Shown piece after piece: positions 22,531-32,140 of a stretch of 32,140 nucleotides of DNA. Location: the NCBI GenBank assembly GCA_021816465.1, contig JAKAYF010000020.1, positions 1 through 32,140 of the forward strand, in the 5' to 3' direction. Numbering within the stretch: the stretch's first letter is position 1; every line of letters starts with the position of its first letter. The translations under genes were made by a program, and so were the position numbers. This DNA is from Nitrospirota bacterium. GTDB taxonomy: Bacteria; Nitrospirota; Leptospirillia; Leptospirillales; Leptospirillaceae. The notes beneath the pieces are model-generated. The model saw only the letters and a program-made list of their open reading frames with translations, did not search any database and had not been told where the DNA came from.

Positions 22531-25278
22531 ATGAATCGTCTCGTCAAAAATGGCCCATGGCTGCTACTCGTCCTTTTGATTGGTTCCGGGTGGACCATCG
22601 AAACACTCATGGACGAATCGGTCGACTACCTGTGGTTTTCTTCTCTCAAAGCCCTATCCATATTCTGGACCTATTTCTGGGCCAGACTGTTTTCAGGCGT
22701 CATTTTTGGCAGCCTCTTTTTTATGGCCCTGTCTGCCGCACTGAGGACAATTCCAGGGAAAATTCCGTCCATAACCATCCGGATAGGACCAAGACTCCAG
22801 GAAATTCCGGTCACAGCCATCAGGAAAATTCTCCAGATCGCCATTTTTCTGATATCCATTTTTGTCGGGGAAGGATTTTCCGACCCGAACATGGCCCTTT
22901 CATTTCTTTCCGCTTTTAAATCGACACAGGGAGGACCTGCCGATCCGGTCTTTCATCACCCCCTTTCCTTTTACCTCTTCGACTTGCCGCTTATCGAGCC
23001 ACTCATCACCTTTTTAACGACAATTCTGCTTCTTTCAGTCATTGTTTCATTGATTTTGGGAAGACTGACCGGTTTTCTCAGGCTGTCGCCACAAGGAATT
23101 TCATTTGAACCCGCCTACAGGAAACGCTTTCTCCTCCTTTCTGGAACAGCGATCGCCTCCCTGGGAGTTTCCGTTTTCCTCGAACGCTATGATCTTCTGA
23201 CCAAAACGCATGAAATGATCACAGGTCCGGGATATACGGAAACACATTCAACGATCCCGGCACTCCTGTTCACGGCAATCCTGGCGTTTTTGACATCTGC
23301 TTCCTGTTTTGTGGCAGCCTTATCCGAGTCAAAGCTTCTCCTCCCACTAGGACTTGGAACCACCGCTTTTGCCTCATACTTTATCGGCGCGGTTATTTAC
23401 CCGGATATGCTTGAAAGATTTGTCGTCCTGCCCGACCAGTTCCACCGGGAAAAACCTTATATCGAAAAAAATATCCAGTGGACCAGAATGTCCTACGGTC
23501 TGGACCGTGTGGCCATTGAACATATCTCTGAGCTTAAAACACCCACACAGCAGGATTTTGAAAAAAATGCCCCGACCATCAACAATATCCGCCTATGGGA
23601 CCATCGCCCGCTTCTGACCACGGTAAGACAGCTACAACAAATAAGAACCTATTACCAGTTCCCGTTGCTGGCACCTGACAGATATATGGTGAACGGACAG
23701 CTCCGGCAAGTTCTTCTGGCACCCAGAGAGCTCTCCTATGCCAATCTCCCATCCCCCAACTGGATCAATCTGCATCTGGCCTATACCCATGGACACGGGC
23801 TGATCATGGCACCTGTCAATCGGGTAACCGATGAAGGACTGCCTCTTTTCTGGATCAGGAACATCCCCCCGGAAACACCGGCCAGTCTTCCGCTCAAACA
23901 CTCCAGAATCTATTTTGCAGACAGAAATCTGCCTTATGCGATCGTCAATACACAGGTAGGGGAGTTTGATTACCCAAGCGGGAACAAAAACGTCTACAAC
24001 CACTATGCGGGAACAGGTGGGATAAAATTATCGTCGACCATGAGGAAAATCCTGTTCAGCTATCACTTTGGAACTCCCAAGATTTTCCTCTCTGATGCGA
24101 TTGGACCACAAAGCCGGATCCTGATTCATCGAAATATCTTTACAATCGTCCATAACCTGGCTCCATACCTGACGCTGGATCCGGACCCTGTCCCTCTTGT
24201 AACCTCCGATGGCCGTCTCCTCTGGATGATTGATGCTTATACGACATCATCCCATGTTCCCTACTCGAAGGAGGTTCCCGGACCTCTCGCCATGATCAAT
24301 GCCAGGTCCCACTTCTCGGGTGGTCATTTGCCGGCCTTGAGAAGCTGGCACAGGGAAATCAACATGATTCACAACCCGGTCAGGATCATTGTCGATCCCC
24401 AGTCGGGAGTCCCAACCTTTTATGTGACGGACCCCAGCGACCCCATGATTGCGACATACCGGGCCATTTTCCCGGATCTGTACAAACCAATGGAAATGAT
24501 GGGGCCAGATCTTCAAAGCCATCTTCGCTTCCCACCGGGGATTTTCTCAATTCTTGCCAGAGTGTACGAGTCTTATCACATGACAGATCCGCATACTTTT
24601 TTTAACAGGGAAGACCTCTGGTCCCTGCCGTCAAGGAACGAAGAGCCGATGAGCCCCTATTATACCGTCATGAGACTTCCGGGATCCGCAAAAGAAGAAT
24701 ACGTCCTTATGCTCCCCTATACCCCATCCCAGAGACAAAATCTCTCTGCATGGCTGGTGGGACGATCAGACGGCAGCCATCTTGGAGGAATGAAGGTCTA
24801 TACCTTCCCGAAAGAGAGACTTATTTATGGACCTGACCAGATTGAGGCACGCATAGACCAACGCGGCCCCATATCAAAACAGCTCACGTTATGGAACCAG
24901 CAAGGATCTCACGTTGTCAGGGGAACACTTTTAATCATTCCCGTTGCAGGGACACTGCTCTATGTCGAGCCTCTTTATCTTGAAGCAACCAGCCAGGGAG
25001 CCCTCCCTGAACTCAGGAGAGTCATTGTTTCCATGGGAGACCGGGTTGTCATGAGAAAGACGCTTTCTGAAGCGATCAATGCCCTTTTTGAGAACAGTCC
25101 CGTGAGTCAGAAGATCGAGCCACAAAAGCGGGAGATTTCATCAAGAAGAACCCATGATGGATGGGCCGAGCTCCATTCCCTCGAAAAAGATGCGGACAGC
25201 GCCCTGAGGAGTGGAGATCTGGAAAGACTTGGCGCCGACATGAAAAAGATTCTGAACACCATCAGGAACCATCCATAG
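22531..25278 (+). CDS. UPF0182 (COG1615) large membrane protein
   Basis: The 915-residue protein has about seven membrane segments in its first 290 residues (near 8-27, 44-68, 98-114, 152-180, 199-217, 244-264, 270-290), followed by a very large extracytoplasmic domain. The order and blocks such as VDYLWFSSL near the start, FSFLSAFKSTQGG-like and PIFHHPLSFYLFDLP-like segments, then the YPDxxERFVVLPDQFHREKPYIEKNI block match UPF0182, a widespread family without a settled function. ATG 22531 follows GAGG by six bases and lies 30 bp after the decarboxylase stop, so it is probably the last gene of the polyamine operon. It converges on recN with only 28 bp between stops. Confidence 0.88.
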   Translation: MNRLVKNGPWLLLVLLIGSGWTIETLMDESVDYLWFSSLKALSIFWTYFWARLFSGVIFGSLFFMALSAALRTIPGKIPSITIRIGPRLQEIPVTAIRKILQIAIFLISIFVGEGFSDPNMALSFLSAFKSTQGGPADPVFHHPLSFYLFDLPLIEPLITFLTTILLLSVIVSLILGRLTGFLRLSPQGISFEPAYRKRFLLLSGTAIASLGVSVFLERYDLLTKTHEMITGPGYTETHSTIPALLFTAILAFLTSASCFVAALSESKLLLPLGLGTTAFASYFIGAVIYPDMLERFVVLPDQFHREKPYIEKNIQWTRMSYGLDRVAIEHISELKTPTQQDFEKNAPTINNIRLWDHRPLLTTVRQLQQIRTYYQFPLLAPDRYMVNGQLRQVLLAPRELSYANLPSPNWINLHLAYTHGHGLIMAPVNRVTDEGLPLFWIRNIPPETPASLPLKHSRIYFADRNLPYAIVNTQVGEFDYPSGNKNVYNHYAGTGGIKLSSTMRKILFSYHFGTPKIFLSDAIGPQSRILIHRNIFTIVHNLAPYLTLDPDPVPLVTSDGRLLWMIDAYTTSSHVPYSKEVPGPLAMINARSHFSGGHLPALRSWHREINMIHNPVRIIVDPQSGVPTFYVTDPSDPMIATYRAIFPDLYKPMEMMGPDLQSHLRFPPGIFSILARVYESYHMTDPHTFFNREDLWSLPSRNEEPMSPYYTVMRLPGSAKEEYVLMLPYTPSQRQNLSAWLVGRSDGSHLGGMKVYTFPKERLIYGPDQIEARIDQRGPISKQLTLWNQQGSHVVRGTLLIIPVAGTLLYVEPLYLEATSQGALPELRRVIVSMGDRVVMRKTLSEAINALFENSPVSQKIEPQKREISSRRTHDGWAELHSLEKDADSALRSGDLERLGADMKKILNTIRNHP

Positions 25279-25306
25279 GCAAGTCCAGATCGTTTTCGGA
25301 TCGACT

Positions 25307-26965
25307 CTATTGAGGCAGGCGATCCTGCAAAAGCTCTCTGGCAAGAAGCCGAGTCGAGGGGGACATTGTGTCCCCTCCCAACATGCGGGCAATCTCTCCT
25401 ACGCGTTCCTCTCCTTCGATCTTCACGATAGAAGACTGAACAGCATCACCAACGAGATTTTTCTGGACAAGGAGGTGATCATTTCCCTTCCTTGCAACCT
25501 GATGCAGGTGGGTAATCGTCACAACTTGCCGATGGCGGGCAATCTCTGAAAGAAGATCCCCCAGAACCTCTCCGACCTCTCCGCCAATTCCGGAATCGAC
25601 CTCATCAAAAACAAGCGTTGATTGGGCATCCCTGTCCGAAAGGATCCATTTCAGAACCAAAATGAGTCTCGAGATTTCACCGCCTGAAGCGACCTCGTCA
25701 AGCGGTTTGGGAGGGATCCCCGGATTCGCAGAAAAAAGGAACCGGACAGAGTCTGCTCCCCCCGGAGGAAAATCTCCCTGGGGAAGGTCCATCCGGTCAA
25801 CGATAAAGATCGCATTTTCCAGTTTGAGCTTTGCCAGACGATCTTTCATCATCGGTTCAAGCTTCCGGCCTCCCTCAATTCGCTTTTCCCGGATCATTGA
25901 GGAGATCTGAAAAAGCTCATCCTCCAGAGCTGCAATTTTAGATCGAATGGTTGCGATCCGAGATTCGATATCGTCCGATTGAGGAATAGTCAGCGTCGAA
26001 AAAAAGCCCCATAAATCCTGAGGCTCTACCCTGTACTTTCTCGACAAACGCTGATACAGATCGAATCTGGACTCGATCCTCAACGCCTCTTGCGGGTCAA
26101 AGTCGAGACCTGAAAGATAGCCTCTGGCATTCCCCGAAAGTTCCCGCAAAGACTCCATCGACTCTTCCAGAAGCTTTTTGAGCCCCAAAAGACGACTATC
26201 GTAATCGGTCAAACGGCTTAAACTCGCATCCAGATGCCTCAATTGTCCCAGAACAGAAATTTCGCCATCGTAAACGGTATCCAGGATGTTCCCCACGCAT
26301 GTTTCAAGTTCTTTGGCATGATGGTGTGCCGAAAGAAGATCCGCGAGCTCAAACCACTCACCTTCAACCGGGGAGAGAAGATTGCGGTCATCAATTTTTT
26401 CCATCAGGCTATCCTTTTCTGACAGCAGCTCCTGCTCTGCGGCCAGAAGGGATTCAAGCTCACCCAAAAGCGACTTTCGTTCCGCACGAATGAGCTCATA
26501 TTCTTCAACGAGGAAATCAGCATCTGAAAAGGAGTCCAGAATCTTCCGATGAACACGCGGGTCCAGAAGTCGGGAGCCTTCACCCTGCCCGACAATATCA
26601 AGCAAAACCCGACCGAGCTCCTGCAATTGGCCGATCGAGGCAAAATGGCCATTGATCGTTTGTCGGGTCCTTCCGTTTTCGAGAAGGACACGGCGAACAA
26701 CAATGTCCTCATCTTCAGAAACAAGATCTTTCATAAAGTCCGGAACGGTTTCGAAAGGAGAAAAGCCTGCCTCGACGATTCCCTCACTATAACCAGGCCT
26801 GATACTCAACCCTTTCGGTTTTCCGCCAGAAATAAAATCAATCGCATCAACAAACAATGATTTTCCCGCCCCTGTTTCCCCTGTGACAACGGTCAGTGCA
26901 GGGCCAAAAGAAAGCATGTTCTGATCGATTGTTGCAATTGAGCGGATGTTGAGAAATTCAAGCAT
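25307..26965 (-). CDS. recN: DNA repair protein RecN
   Basis: RecN is an SMC-like ATPase that acts at double-strand breaks. The 552-residue product has the N-terminal LEFLNIRSIATID strand, Walker A TGETGAGKS (about residues 28-36), two long coiled-coil arms (about 150-235 and 265-360), the ABC signature VASGGEISRL, and Walker B LVFDEVDSGIGGEVGE followed by ITHLHQVA. I chose ATG 26965, which starts the protein directly at the conserved LEFLNI segment; the frame is open 20 residues further left without a ribosome binding site. It lies 86 bp after trxA on the same strand, with a hairpin between. Confidence 0.93.
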   Translation of the reverse strand: MLEFLNIRSIATIDQNMLSFGPALTVVTGETGAGKSLFVDAIDFISGGKPKGLSIRPGYSEGIVEAGFSPFETVPDFMKDLVSEDEDIVVRRVLLENGRTRQTINGHFASIGQLQELGRVLLDIVGQGEGSRLLDPRVHRKILDSFSDADFLVEEYELIRAERKSLLGELESLLAAEQELLSEKDSLMEKIDDRNLLSPVEGEWFELADLLSAHHHAKELETCVGNILDTVYDGEISVLGQLRHLDASLSRLTDYDSRLLGLKKLLEESMESLRELSGNARGYLSGLDFDPQEALRIESRFDLYQRLSRKYRVEPQDLWGFFSTLTIPQSDDIESRIATIRSKIAALEDELFQISSMIREKRIEGGRKLEPMMKDRLAKLKLENAIFIVDRMDLPQGDFPPGGADSVRFLFSANPGIPPKPLDEVASGGEISRLILVLKWILSDRDAQSTLVFDEVDSGIGGEVGEVLGDLLSEIARHRQVVTITHLHQVARKGNDHLLVQKNLVGDAVQSSIVKIEGEERVGEIARMLGGDTMSPSTRLLARELLQDRLPQ

Positions 26966-26995
26966 CAAGAAGATCCCTGGGGAATAAGGAAGGGG

Positions 26996-27034
26996 AATAA
27001 TCGGGTGCCGAGAAAAAAGCAGCACCCGATTATT
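26996..27034 (-). repeat. 13-bp perfect hairpin between trxA and recN
   Basis: AATAATCGGGTGC and GCACCCGATTATT pair perfectly around a 13-base loop. On the minus strand it begins 17 bases after the trxA stop. The bases after it (CCCCTTCCTTATT) are pyrimidine-rich but not a U-run, so it could be a leaky terminator or a processing/stability hairpin that sets different trxA and recN levels. Confidence 0.55.
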
Positions 27035-27051
27035 TGAGGCATCAACACCTG

Positions 27052-27384
27052 TTATGAAGCAAGAAGGGTATCGATTTTATCTTTGAAGTTTTTCTTGCTT
27101 TGTGCACCAACGACTTTGTCGACGATCTGCCCATCCTTAAAGAACATCAAGGTTGGGATACCCATCACCTGATAGCGGACAGCGATATCCTGATTGTCAT
27201 CGGTATTTAATTTTACAAACTGGACCTTGCCTGCATATTCAACAGAGAGTTCTTCGACAATTGGAGCAACCGAACGACAAGGACCGCACCATGGCGCCCA
27301 AAAATCGACCATCATCAGCCCCTTCGAACCAAGAACGTCTTTCTCCCAATCCTGACTACCAACCTCTTTTACCGATCCTGCCAT
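27052..27384 (-). CDS. trxA: Thioredoxin
   Basis: The 110-residue protein is a classic cytoplasmic thioredoxin reducing protein disulfides: [22 protein letters not shown] contains the WCGPC active site (about residues 32-36), with the cis-proline loop [12 protein letters not shown] and the VVGAQSK segment. ATG 27384 is preceded by GGGAGG at six bases. It has a good promoter about 140 bp upstream and recN downstream. Confidence 0.95.
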   Translation of the reverse strand: MAGSVKEVGSQDWEKDVLGSKGLMMVDFWAPWCGPCRSVAPIVEELSVEYAGKVQFVKLNTDDNQDIAVRYQVMGIPTLMFFKDGQIVDKVVGAQSKKNFKDKIDTLLAS

Positions 27385-27526
27385 GAATCCTCCCTTGCTG
27401 CGTAAAAAAAACGCCGACCCTGATCAACGACAAGAAGTTTCCGACAGGAAAACCTCTCCATTTTCAGAAAGCCTGCACCATGTTAAGAAATCTCTAAGGA
27501 AATCGCGAGCAATCACCTATCCCCCT

Positions 27527-27556
27527 ATTGTATGGGGCGAATCACGGGACTGTCAA
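27527..27556 (-). promoter_or_regulatory. Sigma70-type promoter of trxA
   Basis: On the minus strand a perfect TTGACA (27551-27556) is followed after 18 bp by TACAAT (27527-27532), five of six for the -10. Transcription would start near 27520, giving a leader of about 135 bases before trxA. Confidence 0.65.
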
Positions 27557-27790
27557 ACAAAAATCTCTCTCGTGACTGCTCCCCACGGATGGATCCGGGA
27601 GCACCCCCAAGACTCCGGAGCAAGTCTCAAAACATTCAGGAATGGGTTATGGTCCCAATCCTTTTTTATCAGTACTCAAGGCAGAATACCCCCTCTTAGG
27701 CGTTCTTTGCCAAGAGGGGGATGAATGCCACAATGCCACTTGATCCCGAAAGAAAGAGATGTTTGTCCGGACAGAAGTATGTTCTGCCGT
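27557..27790. other. Hairpin-rich intergenic stretch between groEL and trxA
   Basis: No convincing gene is found between the groEL terminator and the trxA promoter; the + strand frame at 27383-27724 lacks a ribosome binding site and a known family. Two clear hairpins lie here: TGCTCCCC...GGGAGCA (27577-27603), and CCCCCTCTT with AAGAGGGGG (27689-27697 and 27712-27720) with GGC/GCC inside. Neither is followed by a U-run on either strand. A small RNA is possible but not shown. Confidence 0.4.
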
Positions 27791-27827
27791 AAAAAAAAGA
27801 GGAAGACATTTCTGTCTTCCTCTTTTC
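27791..27827 (-). terminator. Intrinsic terminator of groESL
   Basis: On the minus strand AGAGGAAGACA pairs perfectly with TGTCTTCCTCT around GAAA, followed by eight T residues. It lies about 37 bases beyond the groEL stop: a textbook rho-independent terminator. Confidence 0.9.
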
Positions 27828-27863
27828 AGGAACGGAGATCCAGACATTGTAACCGCCTGGAAA

Positions 27864-29489
<1,626 letters not shown>

Positions 29490-29575
29490 TTAACAAAACC
29501 TCCTGAAAAGTTAGATATCATTTAGATACAGAAAGAATGACGAAGAAAGAAAACAGGACCAATCCGCAAAAGGGA

Positions 29576-29839
29576 TCAGGCAGTCAAGACCCCGAGGATA
29601 TCCTCTTCCTTAAGGATCAGATACTCAGTCCCTTCCATCGTAATCTTTGAACCGGAATATTTATCGAAAAGAACAACTTCGCCAACCTTGACCGACTTCA
29701 CTTCGTCGCCGATTCCTTCGACCTTGCCTTTTTGGGGCTTCTCTTTTGCCGCATCAGGGATATAAAGACCACCCTGTGTTTTCTCGGCCTCCTCGGAATA
29801 GCTAACGAACACGCGATCTTTCAACGGCTTGAACTTCAT
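29576..29839 (-). CDS. groES: Co-chaperonin GroES
   Basis: The 87-residue lid of the GroEL chamber begins MKFKPLKDRVFVSYSEE, has the mobile loop EKTQGGLYIPDAAKEKPQKG (about residues 18-37) and ends with the TEYLILKEEDILGVL strand. ATG 29839 is chosen because AGGAGG lies eight bases upstream; the frame continues 18 codons left, where it would run into the promoter leader. Transcribed first in the groESL operon. Confidence 0.96.
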   Translation of the reverse strand: MKFKPLKDRVFVSYSEEAEKTQGGLYIPDAAKEKPQKGKVEGIGDEVKSVKVGEVVLFDKYSGSKITMEGTEYLILKEEDILGVLTA

Positions 29840-29882
29840 TGACACTCCTCCTTTAAGATGAATAACGCTTCTCTTGTGGTGA

Positions 29883-29909
29883 TTAGCACTCACCCCTCAT
29901 GAGTGATAA
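29883..29909 (-). promoter_or_regulatory. CIRCE operator (HrcA site) of groESL
   Basis: TTAGCACTC (29883-29891), nine bases, then GAGTGATAA (29901-29909) matches the CIRCE consensus TTAGCACTC-N9-GAGTGCTAA with one mismatch. It overlaps the predicted transcription start of groESL, so HrcA should repress the operon until heat or protein-folding stress. hrcA itself is not in the window. Confidence 0.93.
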
Positions 29910-29910
29910 T

Positions 29911-29939
29911 AGAATACCAGAGCTCCATTTCCTTTGCAA
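29911..29939 (-). promoter_or_regulatory. Sigma70-type promoter of groESL
   Basis: On the minus strand TTGCAA (29934-29939) and TATTCT (29911-29916) are separated by exactly 17 bp, immediately upstream of CIRCE. This is the standard arrangement for HrcA-repressed chaperone operons. Confidence 0.7.
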
Positions 29940-29985
29940 GAGGAGCTTTACCACTCCTCTCGCCTGAGCACACGAATCGTTCCGC

Positions 29986-30024
29986 TAAAAATAAAAAAGG
30001 GAGGAAACATCTGTTTCCTCCCTT
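29986..30024 (-). terminator. Intrinsic terminator of ctpA
   Basis: On the minus strand AAGGGAGGAAACA pairs perfectly with TGTTTCCTCCCTT over 13 bp, followed by TTTTTTATTTTT. It lies about 22 bases beyond the ctpA stop. Confidence 0.88.
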
Positions 30025-30046
30025 CCCATGACAGAGAACAACAAGG

Positions 30047-31321
30047 CTAGCGTGATGCCAGAAGATCCTTGTCCAGAATGCGTATTGCCGCCTGAACCTG
30101 GGTATCATCCTTCATTGGAATCCTGCCCAGAGGCAAGTGATACTGGACATTGGATTTGGGGATATGGATCGTTGCCTCCGCCCCGTCAGGATTCAGGAAG
30201 TGATGCTTCAGGTCCACTTCTCTTGGAACCTTGATCGATTTCATCCCTTTGGGAATAACCTCCTTGACGATAACATCCGGAGTAATTCCATAGTCCTGAA
30301 TCGAACGACCGGAGGGAGTGAAGTAGCGGGCCGTGGTCAAACGCAAGGCAGAGCCATCAAACAGGGGCAGAATAGTCTGGACAGAGCCCTTTCCAAAGCT
30401 TTGGGTTCCGAGGATCGTTGCCCGATGGTAGTCCTGGAGCGCTCCGGAGAGAATTTCCGCTGCCGACGCAGACTCGGTATTTACAAGAACGACAATAGGA
30501 AAATGTTCAAATGGTTTTTCATTTCTGGCATGGAATGCATGGAACTGTCGACGGCCTTTCATGGAAACGACCACCTTGTGTTCCGGAAGAAAAAGAGACG
30601 CAGAGTCAACCGCATCGTTAAGCAAACCACCAGGATTATTCCTGAGATCGATGATCAGGGCCTTCATGCCCTGACTCCTCAGTTCGACAATGGCTTTTCC
30701 CATGTCCCGGGCATTGTTTTCCGAAAACTCCCGGTCAAGGATGTATCCGATGGTCGGAGATATCATTTTTGCCTTGACCGTATGAATCTGGATTACTTCC
30801 CGCACAACGTTGAAGTCCCTGGCCTCAAAGACACCTTTTCTCCGGATTGTCAATGTAACGGCAGTTCCAACCCGTCCACGCATCAAGTGAACCGACTGGG
30901 CCAGACCCAGCTTTTCCGTCGACAAGCCGTTGACCTTGACAATTTCATCGCCTGCCTTGATGCCAGCTCGTTCCGCCGGAGCATTTGGAATCGGGGACTG
31001 GACAATGATCTTTGTCCCCCTTGTCGTGATCTTGATACCAACTCCGCCAAACTGACCTTTCGTATCAATTTCAAGCTCATGATATTCTTGTGGAGTCATA
31101 TACTCGGAATGGGGATCAAGTGATGCGACCATTCCCTTGATCGCAGAGGTCAAAACCGGCTTTCCCGAGAGGGGATCCACGTAATCCTTCTGGATCAGGG
31201 AATAGACCATCGACAGGACCTTCAATGATTTATCTGTCCCACCATCCGCAAAAACAGCATGGCCGACACCACCGACAAGAATGCCAATTGCCAGAACGAG
31301 AAAAACCCTACTGGTTTTCAT
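30047..31321 (-). CDS. ctpA: Carboxyl-terminal processing protease (S41)
   Basis: This exported serine protease trims C-termini of envelope proteins and often regulates peptidoglycan hydrolases. The 424-residue product has an N-terminal signal/anchor (about residues 5-24), a PDZ domain (about 88-165: FGGVGIKI, AGIKAGDEIVKVNG), then the S41 core with LIIDLRNNPGGLL, VLVNTESASAAEILSGAL (catalytic Ser, 284/286 region) and TQSFGKGSVQ with Lys311 as the general base. I chose ATG 31321, six bases after GGAAG; ATG 31336 and 31327 are in frame. It lies downstream of the envC-like gene, the common envC-ctpA order. Confidence 0.92.
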   Translation of the reverse strand: MKTSRVFLVLAIGILVGGVGHAVFADGGTDKSLKVLSMVYSLIQKDYVDPLSGKPVLTSAIKGMVASLDPHSEYMTPQEYHELEIDTKGQFGGVGIKITTRGTKIIVQSPIPNAPAERAGIKAGDEIVKVNGLSTEKLGLAQSVHLMRGRVGTAVTLTIRRKGVFEARDFNVVREVIQIHTVKAKMISPTIGYILDREFSENNARDMGKAIVELRSQGMKALIIDLRNNPGGLLNDAVDSASLFLPEHKVVVSMKGRRQFHAFHARNEKPFEHFPIVVLVNTESASAAEILSGALQDYHRATILGTQSFGKGSVQTILPLFDGSALRLTTARYFTPSGRSIQDYGITPDVIVKEVIPKGMKSIKVPREVDLKHHFLNPDGAEATIHIPKSNVQYHLPLGRIPMKDDTQVQAAIRILDKDLLASR

Positions 31322-31601
31322 GACCATCTTCCACATTTTCTATCACGATCCTTCTTTTATAGGGTTTCATGGTTTTTCCCCATCTCTCAACACACCTCCA
31401 TATGATCTACCGGAGACAATCTCACTTGACCTCAACATCCCATCATTACCAAGGATCTGGTGACCAGCAACAAAAAATCCCAGCAGAAATGGATACTACA
31501 GAAGAAAAAGAGGAAGTGCCATTTTTAATAATTCCAGAACTGACTCTTTTCAGATTATCACCCTATTGCCCAATGGGCAAGGGAGTTAAGAAGAAAAGTG
31601 A
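31322..31601. other. Intergenic region between envC-like gene and ctpA
   Basis: These 280 bases hold a hairpin just after the envC-like stop (TTGCCCA/TGGGCAA, 31566-31580) without a U-run. A + strand ORF (31369-31647) has no ribosome binding site and overlaps the envC-like gene; I reject it. No confident promoter was found. Confidence 0.4.
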
Positions 31602-32140
31602 TTATCTTGAAAGGTATGGAACAGGATTAACGGGGTTTCCACCATGAGTCAGACCAAAAAAGAGTGTATCCCTCCCGTGGGATCCGCCACCTCCCGCATA
31701 GCCGATAACATGGCCCTTATTCACCAGCTCTCCCTTCTTCACTGCAATTCGTCCAAGATGACCGTAAAGAGAATAGATATGATTTCCGTGATCAATGATT
31801 ACCATTTGGCCATACCCTGTGTAGTGGCGGGCAAAGATCACCTGCCCATCACCGGAGGCGTGAATTTTCTCCCCTTGGTGAACACCAATATCAATTCCGT
31901 CATGGAAGCGACCAAAGGCTTCAACAATCTCCCCTCTGAGTGGCCATCTGAGGCTCCCTGCCCTGAGGTGCAGACGTTTAAGGGCGTGGAAACGGGTTTT
32001 GTAGCGGGAAGAGGCTGCCTCAAGATGCTGGATCAGATGCAGCAAGTGTCTTTTTTTTATCTGAATGCGTGTATCATTTTTCTTTAACTTCCGTTCCATT
32101 GCTAGGAGATGGGCAAGTTCACCCCGCATGGAATTCATTC
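31602..32140 (-). CDS. EnvC-like murein hydrolase activator, degenerate LytM/M23 domain (partial)
   Basis: The gene enters from the right edge; the last 178-179 codons are visible. A basic helical stretch (first ~55 residues, end of a coiled coil) leads into LRWPLRGEIVEAFGRFHDGIDIGV, given in part: WPLRGEIVEAFG and HDGIDIGV. A LytM domain follows, with GDGQVIFARHYTGYGQMVIIDHG and YSLYGHL blocks. The first metal motif HxxxD is kept (HDGID), but the HxH motif is replaced: the strand reads TLFFGLTHGGNPVNPVPYL, as in EnvC's LYFEIR strand. This predicts a non-catalytic activator of cell-wall amidases in division, not an active peptidase. The neighbouring ctpA fits the frequent ftsEX-envC-ctpA layout; ftsX would be expected beyond the window. 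Confidence 0.82.
   Translation of the reverse strand, partial: MNSMRGELAHLLAMERKLKKNDTRIQIKKRHLLHLIQHLEAASSRYKTRFHALKRLHLRAGSLRWPLRGEIVEAFGRFHDGIDIGVHQGEKIHASGDGQVIFARHYTGYGQMVIIDHGNHIYSLYGHLGRIAVKKGELVNKGHVIGYAGGGGSHGRDTLFFGLTHGGNPVNPVPYLSR

Noticed and set aside
27383-27724. 113-codon + strand ORF between trxA and groEL
   Set aside because: No ribosome binding site, starts opposite the trxA start region and crosses the trxA promoter.
30137-31123. 328-codon + strand ORF antisense to ctpA
   Set aside because: Shadow of a well-supported S41 protease gene.
31369-31647. 92-codon + strand ORF near the right end
   Set aside because: Overlaps the envC-like gene end, no start signal and no known family.

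Overview
The window is a bacterial chromosome segment from a Gram-negative organism: TolC-type outer-membrane factor, lipoprotein, EnvC-type LytM protein, periplasmic multihaem cytochrome. It has no rRNA, tRNA, CRISPR array, insertion sequence or phage gene that I can see. Gene content and protein style suggest a Leptospirillum-like acidophile (Nitrospirota), but this is recall-based inference with moderate confidence only.

Left end (1-5352, + strand): a gene-free leader carries a promoter and a fluoride (crcB-type) riboswitch whose platform hairpin masks the ribosome binding site of an 85-residue two-helix membrane protein. That gene overlaps a DHA2/EmrB-like MFS exporter, followed by an EmrA-like adaptor, a TolC-like outer-membrane factor and a tetrahaem c-type cytochrome. 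A fluoride switch driving a tripartite MFS efflux operon, with no crcB/fluc or CLC-F gene in view, is the most striking observation here. Environmental HF enters cells readily at acidic pH, which would make fluoride defence important for an acidophile.

Middle (5521-18242, - strand): a long co-directional block reads, in transcription order, VirB9/TrbG-like lipoprotein, Cys-rich protein, pgpA, recA, alaS, ruvX, mltG, valS, nadC, birA, coaX. Many junctions are overlapping stop/start codons (recA-alaS, ruvX-mltG, valS-nadC, nadC-birA, birA-coaX), implying translational coupling. The cofactor genes nadC, birA and coaX sit together at the distal end. The coaX product has lost the usual phosphate-binding residues at its N-terminus.

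Right-middle (18563-25278, + strand): an exported protein of unknown function, then a polyamine operon: speD (AdoMet decarboxylase), an ACL5-like aminopropyltransferase, a SpeA-type Arg/Lys/Orn decarboxylase and a large UPF0182 membrane protein. A 47-codon upstream ORF with a good ribosome binding site ends inside a hairpin just ahead of speD.

Right end (25307-32140, - strand): recN and trxA; groES-groEL behind a sigma70-type promoter with a CIRCE (HrcA) operator; then ctpA and the 3' part of an envC-like gene open at the window edge. Terminators follow groEL and ctpA.
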